A stretch of 64,000 nt of DNA from Burkholderiaceae bacterium (GCA_024637155.1 JAGXFR010000005.1:1-64000); one strand, 5' to 3'. Shown: positions 34,033 to 43,766, counted from the stretch's first letter. Made by a program: numbers and translations. The notes: generated by a model from the letters alone, not told the origin.

Positions 34033-36285
34033 ATGAATCCAGCCGACCCGCACGCATCCGGCGCGGCACTCACGCTGCGTCCCGATCTGCCGCTCGGCCC
34101 GCACGTCCCAACGCCGCCCGGCGGGCACTTCGAGGACGACGACACGATCGACCTGCGCCAGTACTGGGACGTCATCGTCAAGCGCAAGTGGACGGTGCTG
34201 GCGTTCTTCGCGATCGTGGTGATCGCGGTTGGCGTCGGAACGCTGCTGATGACGCCGATCTATCGCGCCAGCCTCACGGTGCAGATCGAGCGCAACGAAG
34301 CCAAGGTGATGGATATCCAGCAGGTCTCGCCCGCCGAGGGCAGTTCCGAGTCGCGCGAGTTTTACCAGACGCAGTACGAACTGCTGAAAAGCCGCACCCT
34401 CGCGCAGCGGGTGATCGCCCAGCTGCGCCTCGAGGAGCACCCCGCGTTCGCGAAACAGGCGGACTCCGGGTTGCTTGCCTGGATCGGGCTGTCCACAGCC
34501 GACGACGACCGCGATGCCCGGCGCCGGAAGGCCGGTTATGAGTCGCCGGTGGTGGCACGCTTCCTGAAGGTGCTCACCATCGAGCCGGTGCGATATTCGC
34601 GGCTGGTCAAGGTGCACTTCGAGGACGCCGACGCCGAGTTGGCCACCCGTGCAGTCAACGCCGTGGCAGAAGCGTTCATCGCATTGAACCTCGAGCGCCG
34701 CATGGACGCCTCCTCCTATGCGGGCACGTTCCTGCGCGAGCGGCTCGAACAGATGAAGGCGCGGCTCGAGGATTCCGAGCGCTCGCTCAACCAGTTCGCC
34801 CGCGCCAAGGAGATCATCAAGGTCGACGAGAAGCAGGCGAGCGTCGACAGCATCCGGCTGCAGGAATACACGATGGCGCTCGCCAAGGTGCAGCAGGAAC
34901 GGATCCAGGCCGAATCCCTGTTCGCGCGCATTCGCGTGGGCAAGGAGCAAGGGCTGCCGGAGGTGCTGCAGAGCGTGACCATTCAGCGCCTCAAGGAAAT
35001 GAAGTCCAAACTCGAGAGCGAGTATCAGGAGGGGCTCAAGCTCTTCAAGCCCGGTTATCCGCGGATGCTGCAGATCGAGGCACAGATTGCCGAGGTGCAG
35101 GCGCGCATCAGCGACGAGAGTGAGAACGTGCGCCTCGCGATCACATCCGGCTACGAGGCGGCCAAGCACAAGGAAGCACTGATCGCGGCGCAACTCCAGC
35201 AGGCGAAGTCCTCGATGCTCGGGCTGCAGGATCGCAGCGTCGAGTACAACGTGCTCAAGCGCGAGGCCGACACCAACCGCACCCTCTACGAGGGGCTGCT
35301 GCAGCGCTACAAGGAAATCGGCGTGGCCGGCGGCGTGGGGCTCAACAACATCGCCGTCGTCGATCGCGCCGAAGTACCCCGCGACCCGTTCAAGCCCAAG
35401 CTCCCGCTCAACCTGCTGCTCGCCGGTTTTCTCGGGATCTTCGGTGGGGTTGCCTTCGCGTTTCTCTTCGAGCACCTCGACGACACCATCAAGCACGGCG
35501 AGGATGTCGAGCGCCAGCTTGGCTTGGCGCTGCTCGGCGTGATCCCCTTCCTGAAGAGCACCACGGCGGGCAACGGCGCGCTCGCCTTCGAGCTCGTCGA
35601 GGAGCCGCGCTCGTCCTTCGCCGAGGCGTTCCGCTCGCTGCGCACCTCCTTGCAGTTCTCCACGGAGACCGGCGTGCCGCGGGTGCTGATGGTCACCAGT
35701 TCCTCGGTGGCGGAGGGCAAGAGCACGACCGCGCTTACCCTGGCCGTGGCCTTCGCGCAGACCGGCAAGAACGTGCTGCTGATCGACGCCGACCTGCGCA
35801 AGGCCTCGCAACACAAGGCGCTGGGGCTCGCCAATGATGCAGGACTGACCAACCTGCTCGCGGGCGAAGCGCAGGCGGTCGACGTGACGGTGGCCACGAG
35901 CGTGCCCGGCCTGTATGTGATGACCTCGGGCCCGCTGCCGCCGAACCCCGCCGAGCTGCTCGCCAGCGCGAAGATGGCGTCGCTCCTGACGCTCGCGGCG
36001 GAGAAGTTCGATCTGGTGATCATCGACGGGCCGCCCGTTCTGGGCCTCGCCGACGCGCCGCTGCTTGGCAACCTCGCGGAGGCGACGCTGCTCGTCGTCG
36101 AGTACGCGGCCACACGCAGGGGCTTTGCGAACGACGCGATCAAGCGCTTGCGCTCGGCACGCACGCGCCTGCTGGGCGCCGTACTCACCAAAGCGGAGGC
36201 GCATGTGCGCGGCTACGGCTACCATCAGAACTACTACGATTACGAAGGCGCGTCTGATGGTGGACGGCAACGACTGAGCGCCTGA
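34033..36285 (+). CDS. wzc: Polysaccharide co-polymerase with BY-kinase (Wzc/GumC-type)
   Basis: This 750-residue inner-membrane protein has a Wzz domain with TM1 at ~53-75 (KWTVLAFFAIVVIAVGVG), a long periplasmic coiled coil (~210-400) and TM2 at ~455-475. The cytoplasmic BY-kinase has Walker A VAEGKSTT (~558-565), Walker A' LLIDADLR (~580) and Walker B VIIDGPP (~660). The C-terminal Tyr cluster is GYGYHQNYYDYEG (~727-739). It controls chain length and export with Wza. ATG 34033 has GAAGAGAGG upstream; ATG 34018 overlaps the wza stop and is an alternative. Confidence 0.93.
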   Translation: MNPADPHASGAALTLRPDLPLGPHVPTPPGGHFEDDDTIDLRQYWDVIVKRKWTVLAFFAIVVIAVGVGTLLMTPIYRASLTVQIERNEAKVMDIQQVSPAEGSSESREFYQTQYELLKSRTLAQRVIAQLRLEEHPAFAKQADSGLLAWIGLSTADDDRDARRRKAGYESPVVARFLKVLTIEPVRYSRLVKVHFEDADAELATRAVNAVAEAFIALNLERRMDASSYAGTFLRERLEQMKARLEDSERSLNQFARAKEIIKVDEKQASVDSIRLQEYTMALAKVQQERIQAESLFARIRVGKEQGLPEVLQSVTIQRLKEMKSKLESEYQEGLKLFKPGYPRMLQIEAQIAEVQARISDESENVRLAITSGYEAAKHKEALIAAQLQQAKSSMLGLQDRSVEYNVLKREADTNRTLYEGLLQRYKEIGVAGGVGLNNIAVVDRAEVPRDPFKPKLPLNLLLAGFLGIFGGVAFAFLFEHLDDTIKHGEDVERQLGLALLGVIPFLKSTTAGNGALAFELVEEPRSSFAEAFRSLRTSLQFSTETGVPRVLMVTSSSVAEGKSTTALTLAVAFAQTGKNVLLIDADLRKASQHKALGLANDAGLTNLLAGEAQAVDVTVATSVPGLYVMTSGPLPPNPAELLASAKMASLLTLAAEKFDLVIIDGPPVLGLADAPLLGNLAEATLLVVEYAATRRGFANDAIKRLRSARTRLLGAVLTKAEAHVRGYGYHQNYYDYEGASDGGRQRLSA

Positions 36286-36318
36286 GTTTCCGCCGACCGA
36301 CGAACCGACAAGCGCATC

Positions 36319-38169
36319 ATGGAACCGACCCTGCTTCCCGAACAGGCGCTGGCTTTCTACCGGTGTCCCACCGACTACCCGGAACTGCGCAATCCGCGCC
36401 GCGCGTTGCGTGGCGACGCGCTGCCGATCCTGCAGCTCGCGCTCGGCGCCGAGCCGGTTTCGGTGGGGGCCGCGCCGGGAATCGCCGAAGCAAACGAGTG
36501 GCAGGAAGCGGCGCGCTTCTTCATCGAGCAGGTGCTGCTCGCGCCCGGCGCGGACTACTATCGGGTGAACGGCCTGCCTCGCGGCGCCGGCGAGAACGAC
36601 ATCCGCGACAACCACCGGCTGTTGATGCGCCTGCTCCACCCCGATCGGAGCAATCTGGACGCAGACTGGCAGGCGGCCGCAGCCGCACGCGCGAATCAGG
36701 CCTACGCCACCCTGCGTGACCCGCTGACGCGCGCCGCCTACGATCAGGAGATCGCACTCGAGCGGCTCGCGCGCACCCGGGAGGAGGAGCCTGGAGCGGA
36801 GCCCGCAGCGCCCCCGCCGCGCGCCGCCCCCGCGCGTGCGCCGAAGTCCGCCAATTACGGATGGCCCGATGCCGAGCCTTTGCCCACCCGCAGGTGGCGC
36901 TTCGTGCCTCAGCTCGTGCTGGGCGCGGTGCTCGGCGTGGCGGTGAGCTGGGTGGGCTGGCTGTGGCTCGAGCAGAAGCAGCGCGAAGCGACCCTCGCCG
37001 GCTTCGACACGACGGCCCTGTTCGCACCCCCGCGCGGCGCTGCGGCGCCGCAGACCGACCCCCAGGAGGTCGTGCCGGTCGCCAAGGCACCGGATGCGGT
37101 TGCGCCCGTTGCGCCGGTCGAGCCGGTCGGGCAGGAAGCGCAGGTCGCGCAGGTCGCGCAGGAAGCGCCCAAGCCCGCGCTGCAGATGGCGCCCGCGCTC
37201 GTGGTGCCGCCGAAGCAGGAGCCGGCGCCCACGCCCGCGCCGGTGATCAAGGTCCCCGAGCCGCCACCGGTTCCGATGGCCGCGCCCGTTCCCCCACCGC
37301 CCGCACCGGTCGCCAAGGCCCCCGAGCCGCCGCCGGCGCCGAAGGCTGCGCCGATTCCGCCGCCCGCACCGGTCGCCAAGGCCCCCGAACCCCCGCCCGC
37401 ACCCGTTGCCAGGGCTCCCGAGCCGCCGCCGGTTCCGAAGGCTGCGCCCACGCCGCCACCTTCCGCGCCGGCCATCGTCATGCGCACCGAGCCCTTGCCG
37501 GTGCAGCGGCCCATCCCGCCGGTTGTGCAGACGCCTGCGCCGGCAGTGGTACGCGCGCCGCCACCCGAGCCGCCTCGTCCACCGCAACCGGTCGCGCCCC
37601 CGCCCTCGCCGGCGCCGGCGCTGGTTCTCCGGCCGCCCGAGCCGCCACCGCCTCCGCCACCGCTGCCACCGCCGGTGGCCATCGCCACGCCGAACATCAC
37701 GCCCGTGATCGTGACCGCGCCGACGCCCCCCCCAACGCCGGCATCGACCCCGGCGCCCGTTGCCGCGGCGGCTCCTGCGCCCGACCCGCGAGCGCCGGAT
37801 CCGGCGACGGTGATCCCGCAACTCACGCAGCGCTACGCGGGCGGTGACCTCGACGGCTTCATGGCGCTCTTTGATTCGGCAGCCCGCAACGAGACCGGCG
37901 GGCGCGCGAAGATCCGCAGCGACTATGCAGACCTGTTTTCCTCCACGGCACGCCGCAACCTCTCGGTCTCGGGCGTCAGTTGGGTCGAACGCAATGGCGT
38001 GTGGAACGGTGACGGGCGCTTTCAGGTCACGGTGCAGCGGCGCGACGAGAGCGTGGTGCGTCGCTACAGCGGCACGATTCGGCTGGAAGTGGTGACGGCG
38101 GATGGCAGTCGGCCGGTGATTCGCGGGATCTTTCACAACGTCACCGGCCAGACTGTGGAGGAGCGATAG
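36319..38169 (+). CDS. Membrane-anchored J-domain protein with Pro-rich stalk and NTF2-like C-terminus
   Basis: This 616-residue protein has an unusual order. Residues ~75-145 form a J domain (YYRVNGLPRGAGENDIR, HPDRS at ~107, YATLRDPLTRAAYD). A single TM is at ~195-217 (VLGAVLGVAVSWVGWLWL). About 250 residues of Pro/Ala/Val repeats follow (units such as PVAKAPEPPPAP), then a ~115-residue C-terminal domain like SnoaL/NTF2 sheets (TQRYAGGDLDGFMALFDSAARNE). Topology would put the J domain in the cytoplasm, to engage DnaK, and the stalk and sensor-like domain in the periplasm. It lies between wzc and the TPR gene in the EPS operon. No standard name is known to me. Confidence 0.8.
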   Translation: MEPTLLPEQALAFYRCPTDYPELRNPRRALRGDALPILQLALGAEPVSVGAAPGIAEANEWQEAARFFIEQVLLAPGADYYRVNGLPRGAGENDIRDNHRLLMRLLHPDRSNLDADWQAAAAARANQAYATLRDPLTRAAYDQEIALERLARTREEEPGAEPAAPPPRAAPARAPKSANYGWPDAEPLPTRRWRFVPQLVLGAVLGVAVSWVGWLWLEQKQREATLAGFDTTALFAPPRGAAAPQTDPQEVVPVAKAPDAVAPVAPVEPVGQEAQVAQVAQEAPKPALQMAPALVVPPKQEPAPTPAPVIKVPEPPPVPMAAPVPPPPAPVAKAPEPPPAPKAAPIPPPAPVAKAPEPPPAPVARAPEPPPVPKAAPTPPPSAPAIVMRTEPLPVQRPIPPVVQTPAPAVVRAPPPEPPRPPQPVAPPPSPAPALVLRPPEPPPPPPPLPPPVAIATPNITPVIVTAPTPPPTPASTPAPVAAAAPAPDPRAPDPATVIPQLTQRYAGGDLDGFMALFDSAARNETGGRAKIRSDYADLFSSTARRNLSVSGVSWVERNGVWNGDGRFQVTVQRRDESVVRRYSGTIRLEVVTADGSRPVIRGIFHNVTGQTVEER

Positions 38170-38174
38170 CGCGC

Positions 38175-39443
38175 ATGACTTCCGGTCAATTGAGCGCTTC
38201 GCCGCGCTTCGGCGCACGGGAGCTGATGCTGCTTGGGCTTTCCGCGTTGCTCGCGTGGCCGGTCATCGTGCTGAATGTGAGCGATTACTTCGCTCGCGAA
38301 GGAACCGAGCTTGGCGCGCGTCAGGCGCTGGTCTGGCACGACGGTCATCCGGGCGCGCGGACCGCGATCGCGCTGGCCGCCACCGCTGCGGCGACGCCGC
38401 GCGGCAGCCCGCCCGTCGCCGATCTCGCCCTCCTGCGCGCGGCGGCCGCGGCACAGCCTGCCGAGGGGCGGCTCTTTGCGGTATTCGCGTTGCAAGCCGA
38501 GGCGAAGGCGGCCCGCGAACTCGCCGCCGGTGCGATGCAGGCGGCGACCGCGCTGGCGCCACAGCGCACGGACGTCAATCTCTCGGCTTTTGGATTCTGG
38601 CTGCGCCAGGACGACATGAGCCGCGCGCTGCAGGCGGCGAACGTGGCCCTCACCCGCGCGCCCGAATTCGCCGGGATCCTGCACCCGGCACTCTTGAACG
38701 TGATGGCGCACCCGCAATCCGACGAGGCGTTCAGTGCGCTTCTGCGCCACCGGCTGACGTGGTGGCCCGCGTTTTTCCGCTTCGTCGCGGAGCGGGCCCC
38801 CAACGCCGTCGTCCTGCGCGCCTTGCACGCGCTGCAGGCGCGCGGCCCGAACCGTGTCGACGAGCAGCAGCTTCGGGTGTACCTGGAGCGCCTGCAACGT
38901 GACGGTCTGTGGCTCGATGCCTATTTCACCTGGCTCGACTCGCTGCCGCCCGCCTCTGTCGGCTTCACCAGCGAATTGCACAACGGCGGCTTCGAGGAAC
39001 CCACCCGCAATCTGGGTTTCGAGTGGACGGATCAGTCGGTCCAGGGCGTGTTGGTGGGATTCGACCCCACCTACGGGACCACCGGCACACGGGCGCTGCA
39101 CGTGGTCTTCCAGGGTCTCCCGGCGCCCTGGCAGCACTTCAACCAGTACCTGATGCTGCCCCCCGGGGACTACCACCTGCGCGGGCGCGTGCGGGTCGAC
39201 AGCCTGCAGGCCGAGCGCGGCGTGCAGTGGCACCTTCGCTGTCTGGAGGGCGCCGAGCCGCTGGCATCCTCCGAACGCTTCAAGGGTTCCGAGCCATGGC
39301 GTCATTTCAGCGTCGCCTTCGTGGTCCCGTCCAAAGGTTGTGCCGTGCAGGATCTGCGCCTTGCGCTGACCGGGCGCGTGCAACTCGATTTCGTGGCGAG
39401 CGGGCAGATCTGGTTCGACGATCTCTCGGTGGTGCGCCAGTGA
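38175..39443 (+). CDS. TPR-like protein with jelly-roll C-terminus, EPS operon
   Basis: This 422-residue protein has an N-terminal TM (~15-34), a helical repeat region rich in Ala/Arg (~60-270; PAEGRLFAVFALQAEAKAAR, MSRALQAANVALTRAPEF), and a C-terminal beta-sandwich resembling carbohydrate-binding modules (HNGGFEEPTRNLGFEW, YLMLPPGDYHLRGRVRVD, QIWFDDLSV; ~275-422). It is probably periplasmic and anchored. Binding of the nascent polysaccharide or assembly scaffolding is an inference from domains and position, 5 bp after the J-domain gene. Confidence 0.75.
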   Translation: MTSGQLSASPRFGARELMLLGLSALLAWPVIVLNVSDYFAREGTELGARQALVWHDGHPGARTAIALAATAAATPRGSPPVADLALLRAAAAAQPAEGRLFAVFALQAEAKAARELAAGAMQAATALAPQRTDVNLSAFGFWLRQDDMSRALQAANVALTRAPEFAGILHPALLNVMAHPQSDEAFSALLRHRLTWWPAFFRFVAERAPNAVVLRALHALQARGPNRVDEQQLRVYLERLQRDGLWLDAYFTWLDSLPPASVGFTSELHNGGFEEPTRNLGFEWTDQSVQGVLVGFDPTYGTTGTRALHVVFQGLPAPWQHFNQYLMLPPGDYHLRGRVRVDSLQAERGVQWHLRCLEGAEPLASSERFKGSEPWRHFSVAFVVPSKGCAVQDLRLALTGRVQLDFVASGQIWFDDLSVVRQ

Positions 39444-39609
39444 TTCGTCGCCATGTCCGTGCAGAACGCGCGCGGTTCGTAAAAGAGCCAGGGCTGCGCC
39501 GCCGAAATGCAGGTTGGGGGATTGACGCGCATCGAGCGCGCCGCTACCTTGGTGCGATCCGGCGCGTCGCTCTTGTGCGCTGTCGTGCAGCTTGTGGAGA
39601 GTCACGTCG

Positions 39610-40128
39610 ATGAAGTTCGCGAACCGTCCGCCCCTCGTTGCCGCCGCGCTGGCCGCGTTTGTTGCCGCAACGGGTGCCCATGCCGCCGAGAGAATCGTCG
39701 TCGCGTCGCTGGACGACGTGAACGGCAAGGTGCTGATCAATCAGGGCAAGGGCTTCGTCGGTGCGCGTCCCGGCATGGAGGTGCGCGCGGGCGATCGTGT
39801 GATTACGCTCGACGGTTCGGCGGCGCGGATTGTCTACAAGGACGGTTGCGTCACCAGGCTCACCGAGCGCAACCTGCTGCCGATCGAAGCGAAGGGATGT
39901 TCCACGCGCACCGTGAACCCGGATGCCGAAGTGACGCGGCTCGCGCAGGCAATCGGGGGCGGCACACGCACCGATGTGCCCCCGGCCCCTGCGCCGGCTC
40001 CGAGCGTGCCGGTCGAGGCTGCAGGACCGGCCTGGGCAACGCCGGTCATGGTCGCCGGGGCGCTCCTGGTGGTCGGCGCCGGGGGCGGTGGCGGCGGCGG
40101 TGGTGATTCGAAGCCCATCAGCCCCTAA
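39610..40128 (+). CDS. Secreted FecR-like protein with Gly-rich C-terminal tail
   Basis: This 172-residue protein has a signal peptide (PPLVAAALAAFVAATGAHA, cleavage after ~24). A FecR-like beta domain follows (VNGKVLINQGKGFVGARPGM, AGDRVITLDGSAARIVYKDG) with two cysteines in DGC...AKGC. A linker, a hydrophobic helix (TPVMVAGALLVVGAG) and a run of eight Gly end in DSKPISP. Such hydrophobic-Gly-rich-xSP tails recur in secreted EPS-associated proteins. Function unknown; a sorting or anchoring tail is a guess. The 166-bp gap upstream holds no other gene. Confidence 0.7.
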   Translation: MKFANRPPLVAAALAAFVAATGAHAAERIVVASLDDVNGKVLINQGKGFVGARPGMEVRAGDRVITLDGSAARIVYKDGCVTRLTERNLLPIEAKGCSTRTVNPDAEVTRLAQAIGGGTRTDVPPAPAPAPSVPVEAAGPAWATPVMVAGALLVVGAGGGGGGGGDSKPISP

Positions 40129-40142
40129 CCGTCGACGACTCG

Positions 40143-41660
40143 GTGACTGAGCCGGTACGCCGCGCGCCGCAGCGCGCGGCGTCTGCACTGCCCCTGCTGG
40201 TGGCGACGCTGCTCGCCGTGGCCCCGCTTTTTCGCGGCGGCAACCGCCCGCTGCCCCTGCTGGCCCTGGAACTGCTGGCGCTCGCGGTGTTCGCCGTCTT
40301 CGCGCTCCAGCGCACCGCGCCGTGGGCCGGCCTCGAGCGCAGCGAGCGTTTCACCCTGCTCCTGCTGCCGATCATCCCGCTGCTGGCACTCATCCCGCTC
40401 CCGGCGGCGTGGTGGGCGGCCCTGCCTGGGCGCGCGCTCTACGCCGACGCACTGGCGCTGGTCGGTGATACCACGGCCTGGCGCAGCGCGTCGATTGTCC
40501 CTTTCGCGACGCAATGGAGTGCGCTGGCGCTGCTGCCCGTGCTCGCGGTGTTCCTGGCGACCCGCGCCTGCACCGAACGCCACCGCGTGCGGCTGGTCCA
40601 CGTCTTGCTGGCGCTCGCCACGCTCCAGGCGCTGCTCGGTCTGGCGCAGTACGGCACCCAGAATCCGGTGCTTTACCTCGGCCTGGATCCCTCCGCCGCG
40701 GCACAGGGCACCTATACGAACCGCAATCACTTTGCGGGACTCTTCGAAATGGTGTTCCCGCTCGCCGCGGCGCTGTTCGCAGCGCGCTTCGGGCAGGATC
40801 CGGATCGTCAGCGCCGTTATCGCGGCACGGGCCTGCGCGCGGCCTTCGCCGATCTGGGCACCGCACAGGTCAACCGATACATCGTCTTCCTGCTGTTGCT
40901 CGTGCTCTTTGGTCTGGCGATCGTCTTTTCGCGCTCGCGCACCGGCATCACGCTGCTGATCGTCGGAGTGATCGTCACCGCGCTCTCGTTTGCGCCGCGA
41001 CTCGGCGGCAGGCAGAGCCTGCGCACGGCCGCGGGCGTGATCGTACTGCTGGCGGGTGCGGCGGCGGCGGTCGGGCTCGTGCCGGTCCTCGAGCGTTTCG
41101 CCCAGCTCGATCCCGTTGCCGATGCGCGAGTGAGCATCGCGCGGGCCACCGTGACCGGGATCGGCACCTTCTTTCCGCTGGGCGCGGGACCCGGCACCTT
41201 TCCCGAAGTGTTCCGGCGCTTTCACCCGGGAGACGTGCCGCTGTTCGTGAACAGTGCCCACAACGATTACCTCGAGTGGCTGTTCGAGGGCGGGGCGCTC
41301 GCGGGGCTGGCGATCGTGCTGGTTCTGGCCGTTCTGGTGCGGCGCCTGGTGCGCGTCGTGCGCATGCCGGGTTGGCCGCGCGACCGCTACCTGCGCATCG
41401 GAGCGGCGATCGGCATTCTGCTCCTGGCGCTGCATGGGCTGGTCGACTTCAATTTGCGGATTCCCGCGAACGCGATCTTCTTTGCGTTCCTGATGGGGCT
41501 GCTTTTCGCGCCCGAAACGGACGAAGGGGAGATTCGCAAGGACGGGTCGCGTGCGCCGGAGCGAAGCCCGCCCGCCGCGACTCCCGAGCCCGCGTCCGCG
41601 TGGCAGCCTGAGCCCGCGCCGGGCGCCGATCCGGGTCCTCCGAACCCATTCGCGCTCTGA
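40143..41660 (+). CDS. O-antigen ligase/polymerase family protein (Wzy_C)
   Basis: This 505-residue inner-membrane protein has ~12 helices. The Wzy_C block is seen in GTYTNRNHFAGLFEMVFPL, IVFSRSRTGI, and the large periplasmic loop with RFHPGDVPLFVNSAHNDYLEWL, ending HGLVDFNLRIPANA. This family polymerises or ligates lipid-linked glycans. In this export operon it is most likely the EPS polymerase. GTG 40143 starts 14 bp after the previous stop. The C-terminal ~40 residues are Pro-rich and cytoplasmic. Confidence 0.9.
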   Translation: MTEPVRRAPQRAASALPLLVATLLAVAPLFRGGNRPLPLLALELLALAVFAVFALQRTAPWAGLERSERFTLLLLPIIPLLALIPLPAAWWAALPGRALYADALALVGDTTAWRSASIVPFATQWSALALLPVLAVFLATRACTERHRVRLVHVLLALATLQALLGLAQYGTQNPVLYLGLDPSAAAQGTYTNRNHFAGLFEMVFPLAAALFAARFGQDPDRQRRYRGTGLRAAFADLGTAQVNRYIVFLLLLVLFGLAIVFSRSRTGITLLIVGVIVTALSFAPRLGGRQSLRTAAGVIVLLAGAAAAVGLVPVLERFAQLDPVADARVSIARATVTGIGTFFPLGAGPGTFPEVFRRFHPGDVPLFVNSAHNDYLEWLFEGGALAGLAIVLVLAVLVRRLVRVVRMPGWPRDRYLRIGAAIGILLLALHGLVDFNLRIPANAIFFAFLMGLLFAPETDEGEIRKDGSRAPERSPPAATPEPASAWQPEPAPGADPGPPNPFAL

Positions 41661-41814
41661 AGTGCGGCGGTCGGGCCGTCGATTCCTCTGCGCAACACGG
41701 ATGATCTCGGTCCACCACCGCGCATGCGAAGAAACGGGCGAGATGCTATCTTTCGGCGGTTCGCGGGAACCCGATTACTCGACCCGTCTGCGCTGATCAA
41801 TCAAGGATTCGACG

Positions 41815-43290
41815 ATGCCCCCCTCTGAAGAAGACGCAACCGGATCCACCCCCCGGGGTGCCGAGCGGATCGTTCCTCAGGCGCGCGCGCGCGACGCGGA
41901 GCCCTGGGATCAAGCACCACCGGACGACGACGAGATCGACCTCGGCCGCTACCTGCGGGTCATCGCCCGGCGCAAGTGGACGGTACTCGCCGTGTTCGCG
42001 GTCGCGGTCGTCGTGGCGGCTGTGGTCAGCTTGCTGACGACGCCGGTCTATCGCGCCAGTCTGGCGCTGCAGATCGAACGCAGCGAGGCCAATCTCTTCG
42101 GTTCCGGGGGCGACCTGGAATCCCGCGAGGCCTACCAGACGCAGATCGAGTTGCTCAAGAGCCGCGGTCTGGCGCAGCGCGTGATCACGGACCTGCGCCT
42201 CGACGAACACCCCACTTTTGCGGTGCAGGATGGAATCCTCGCCCGCCTCGGGTTGCGTCCCTCCGAGGAGGAACTCGACCCCGCACGCCGCCAGGAGTCG
42301 CGCGAGGGGCAGCGGGTCGAGCGATTCCTCAAATTGCTCCAGGTCGAAGCCGTGCGCAATTCGCATATCGTGCGGCTGCATTTCGAGCACCCGGACGCCG
42401 AGCTGGCCGTTCGCGTGGTGGGCGCGGTGGCGGATGCCTACCGGTCGCTGTACCTCGAGCGCCGGCTCGCCGCCTTCTCCGACACGAACAAGGTCCTCTC
42501 CGGGGAGCTCTCCGCGATGAAGGCGCGTCTCGAGGAGGCGGAGCGCGCGGCCAACCAGTTCGCACGCGACAATGAAATCATTCGGATCGACGAGAAGCCG
42601 ACCGTTGTCGACGGGCTGCGCGTGCAACCCGCGAGCGCCGACGGGATTCGCCTGCGCGAATTCACGATGGCTCATGCGCTGGCCCAGCAGGAGCGGATCC
42701 AGGCCGAGGCGATCTACCAGCGCATGCGCGAGGTGAAAAATCCCGAGAGCATTCCCGGCGTGCCGCAGAACGCGTCGATTCAGCGCTACAAGGAGGCGAA
42801 GGCCAGGCTGGAGGCGGAACTCCAGGAGGAACTTAAGGCCGCCAAGCCGGGCGAGACCGCCCCCGCGAAGATCCAGGCGCGCATCACCGACCTGCAGGCG
42901 CGCATCAACGAGGAGGCCGAGAATGTACGGCTTGCGATCACCTCGAGCTTCGAGACCGCGAAGCGCAAGGAGGCGCTGATCGAGGCGAAGCTGCGCCAGG
43001 CGAAGTCATCGATGCTCGGGCTGCAGGACCGCAGCGTGGACTACAACGTGCTCCGGCGCGAAGCGGAAACCAACCGCCAGCTCTACGAGGCGATGTTGCA
43101 GCGCTACAAGGAGATCGGGGTCGTCGGCGGGATCGGCCGGCACACCGTATCGATCGTCGAGCCCGCGGCGGCGCCGCGGCGCCCGGTCAAGCCGAACCTC
43201 GCGATCAACCTGTTGCTGGGCGCTGCCCTGGGTGTCGTGCTGGGCGTCGGCTTGGCGTTGTACCGCGAGCATCGCGACACGGCAGCATAG
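41815..43290 (+). CDS. Kinase-less Wzz/GumC chain-length determinant (paralog of wzc N-terminus)
   Basis: This 491-residue protein closely follows the Wzc at 34033-36285 over its Wzz part: ..[20 protein letters not shown] (TM1 ~60-80), [38 protein letters not shown], coiled coil, [20 protein letters not shown], then TM2 near the end. It stops about 25 residues after TM2, so the BY-kinase domain is entirely absent. It may set a second modal length or form mixed assemblies with Wzc. The 154-bp gap before it may carry its own promoter. Confidence 0.9.
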   Translation: MPPSEEDATGSTPRGAERIVPQARARDAEPWDQAPPDDDEIDLGRYLRVIARRKWTVLAVFAVAVVVAAVVSLLTTPVYRASLALQIERSEANLFGSGGDLESREAYQTQIELLKSRGLAQRVITDLRLDEHPTFAVQDGILARLGLRPSEEELDPARRQESREGQRVERFLKLLQVEAVRNSHIVRLHFEHPDAELAVRVVGAVADAYRSLYLERRLAAFSDTNKVLSGELSAMKARLEEAERAANQFARDNEIIRIDEKPTVVDGLRVQPASADGIRLREFTMAHALAQQERIQAEAIYQRMREVKNPESIPGVPQNASIQRYKEAKARLEAELQEELKAAKPGETAPAKIQARITDLQARINEEAENVRLAITSSFETAKRKEALIEAKLRQAKSSMLGLQDRSVDYNVLRREAETNRQLYEAMLQRYKEIGVVGGIGRHTVSIVEPAAAPRRPVKPNLAINLLLGAALGVVLGVGLALYREHRDTAA

Positions 43291-43368
43291 GGCGGCGCGA
43301 CGGCCGGGTGCTGTTCTGCACGGTGTCACGCCCTCTTGACATCCCTCGAAAGAAGCGCTTCAATCTGC

Positions 43369-43383
43369 GTTCAATGGTTGAAC
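43369..43383. promoter_or_regulatory. Perfect palindrome overlapping the start codon of the EPS regulator
   Basis: GTTCAA-TGG-TTGAAC is a perfect 15-bp palindrome that contains the ATG at 43374. A TTGACA-like -35 box lies at 43336-43341. Such a site would let the encoded MarR-type regulator repress its own expression. The link to this regulator is inferred. Confidence 0.5.
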
Positions 43384-43766
43384 GAACCGTCCCGATCGAA
43401 GAGGAAACGGCACGCAGCGGGCAGGAAGATGCCGCGAGCGAGACCCACCTGCGCCTGTTGCGCCTGCTGGAGGCGAACCCCGCGCTCTCCCAGCGCGAGC
43501 TCGCGCAGGAGCTGGGCATCAGCGTGGGGAAGATCAACTACTGCGTGAATGCGCTGCTCGCGCGCGGCTGGATCAAGGCGCGCAACTTCAAGAACAGCCG
43601 CAACAAGCTCGCCTACGCCTACCTGCTCACCCCCAGCGGCATCGAGCAGAAGGCCACGCTGACGGTGAGTTTCCTGCGTCGCAAGGTGGACGAATACGAG
43701 CGCCTGCACCGCGAGATCGCGCAACTGCGTGCCGAGGTGGGCGAGGATGAGGAGGCGTCGCGATGA
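43374..43766 (+). CDS. MarR-type EPS-associated transcriptional regulator
   Basis: This 130-residue winged-helix protein reads [21 protein letters not shown] then [23 protein letters not shown] and [22 protein letters not shown], with a C-terminal coiled coil ([21 protein letters not shown]). It matches the MarR-EPS family (TIGR04176 type) that sits at EPS loci. A longer frame from 43308 exists; ATG 43374 fits the family start. Stop overlaps rfaH as ATGA, so the two regulators are made together. Confidence 0.9.
   Translation: MVERTVPIEEETARSGQEDAASETHLRLLRLLEANPALSQRELAQELGISVGKINYCVNALLARGWIKARNFKNSRNKLAYAYLLTPSGIEQKATLTVSFLRRKVDEYERLHREIAQLRAEVGEDEEASR

Noticed and set aside
37080-37800. 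Repetitive DNA with CCG-rich units, first considered as a repeat array
   Set aside because: It is the in-frame Pro/Ala-rich stalk of the J-domain protein, not CRISPR or a non-coding array.
34012-38217. Very long open frame on the minus strand across wzc and the J-domain gene
   Set aside because: It is the antisense shadow of high-GC coding sequence; the plus-strand genes have clear domains.
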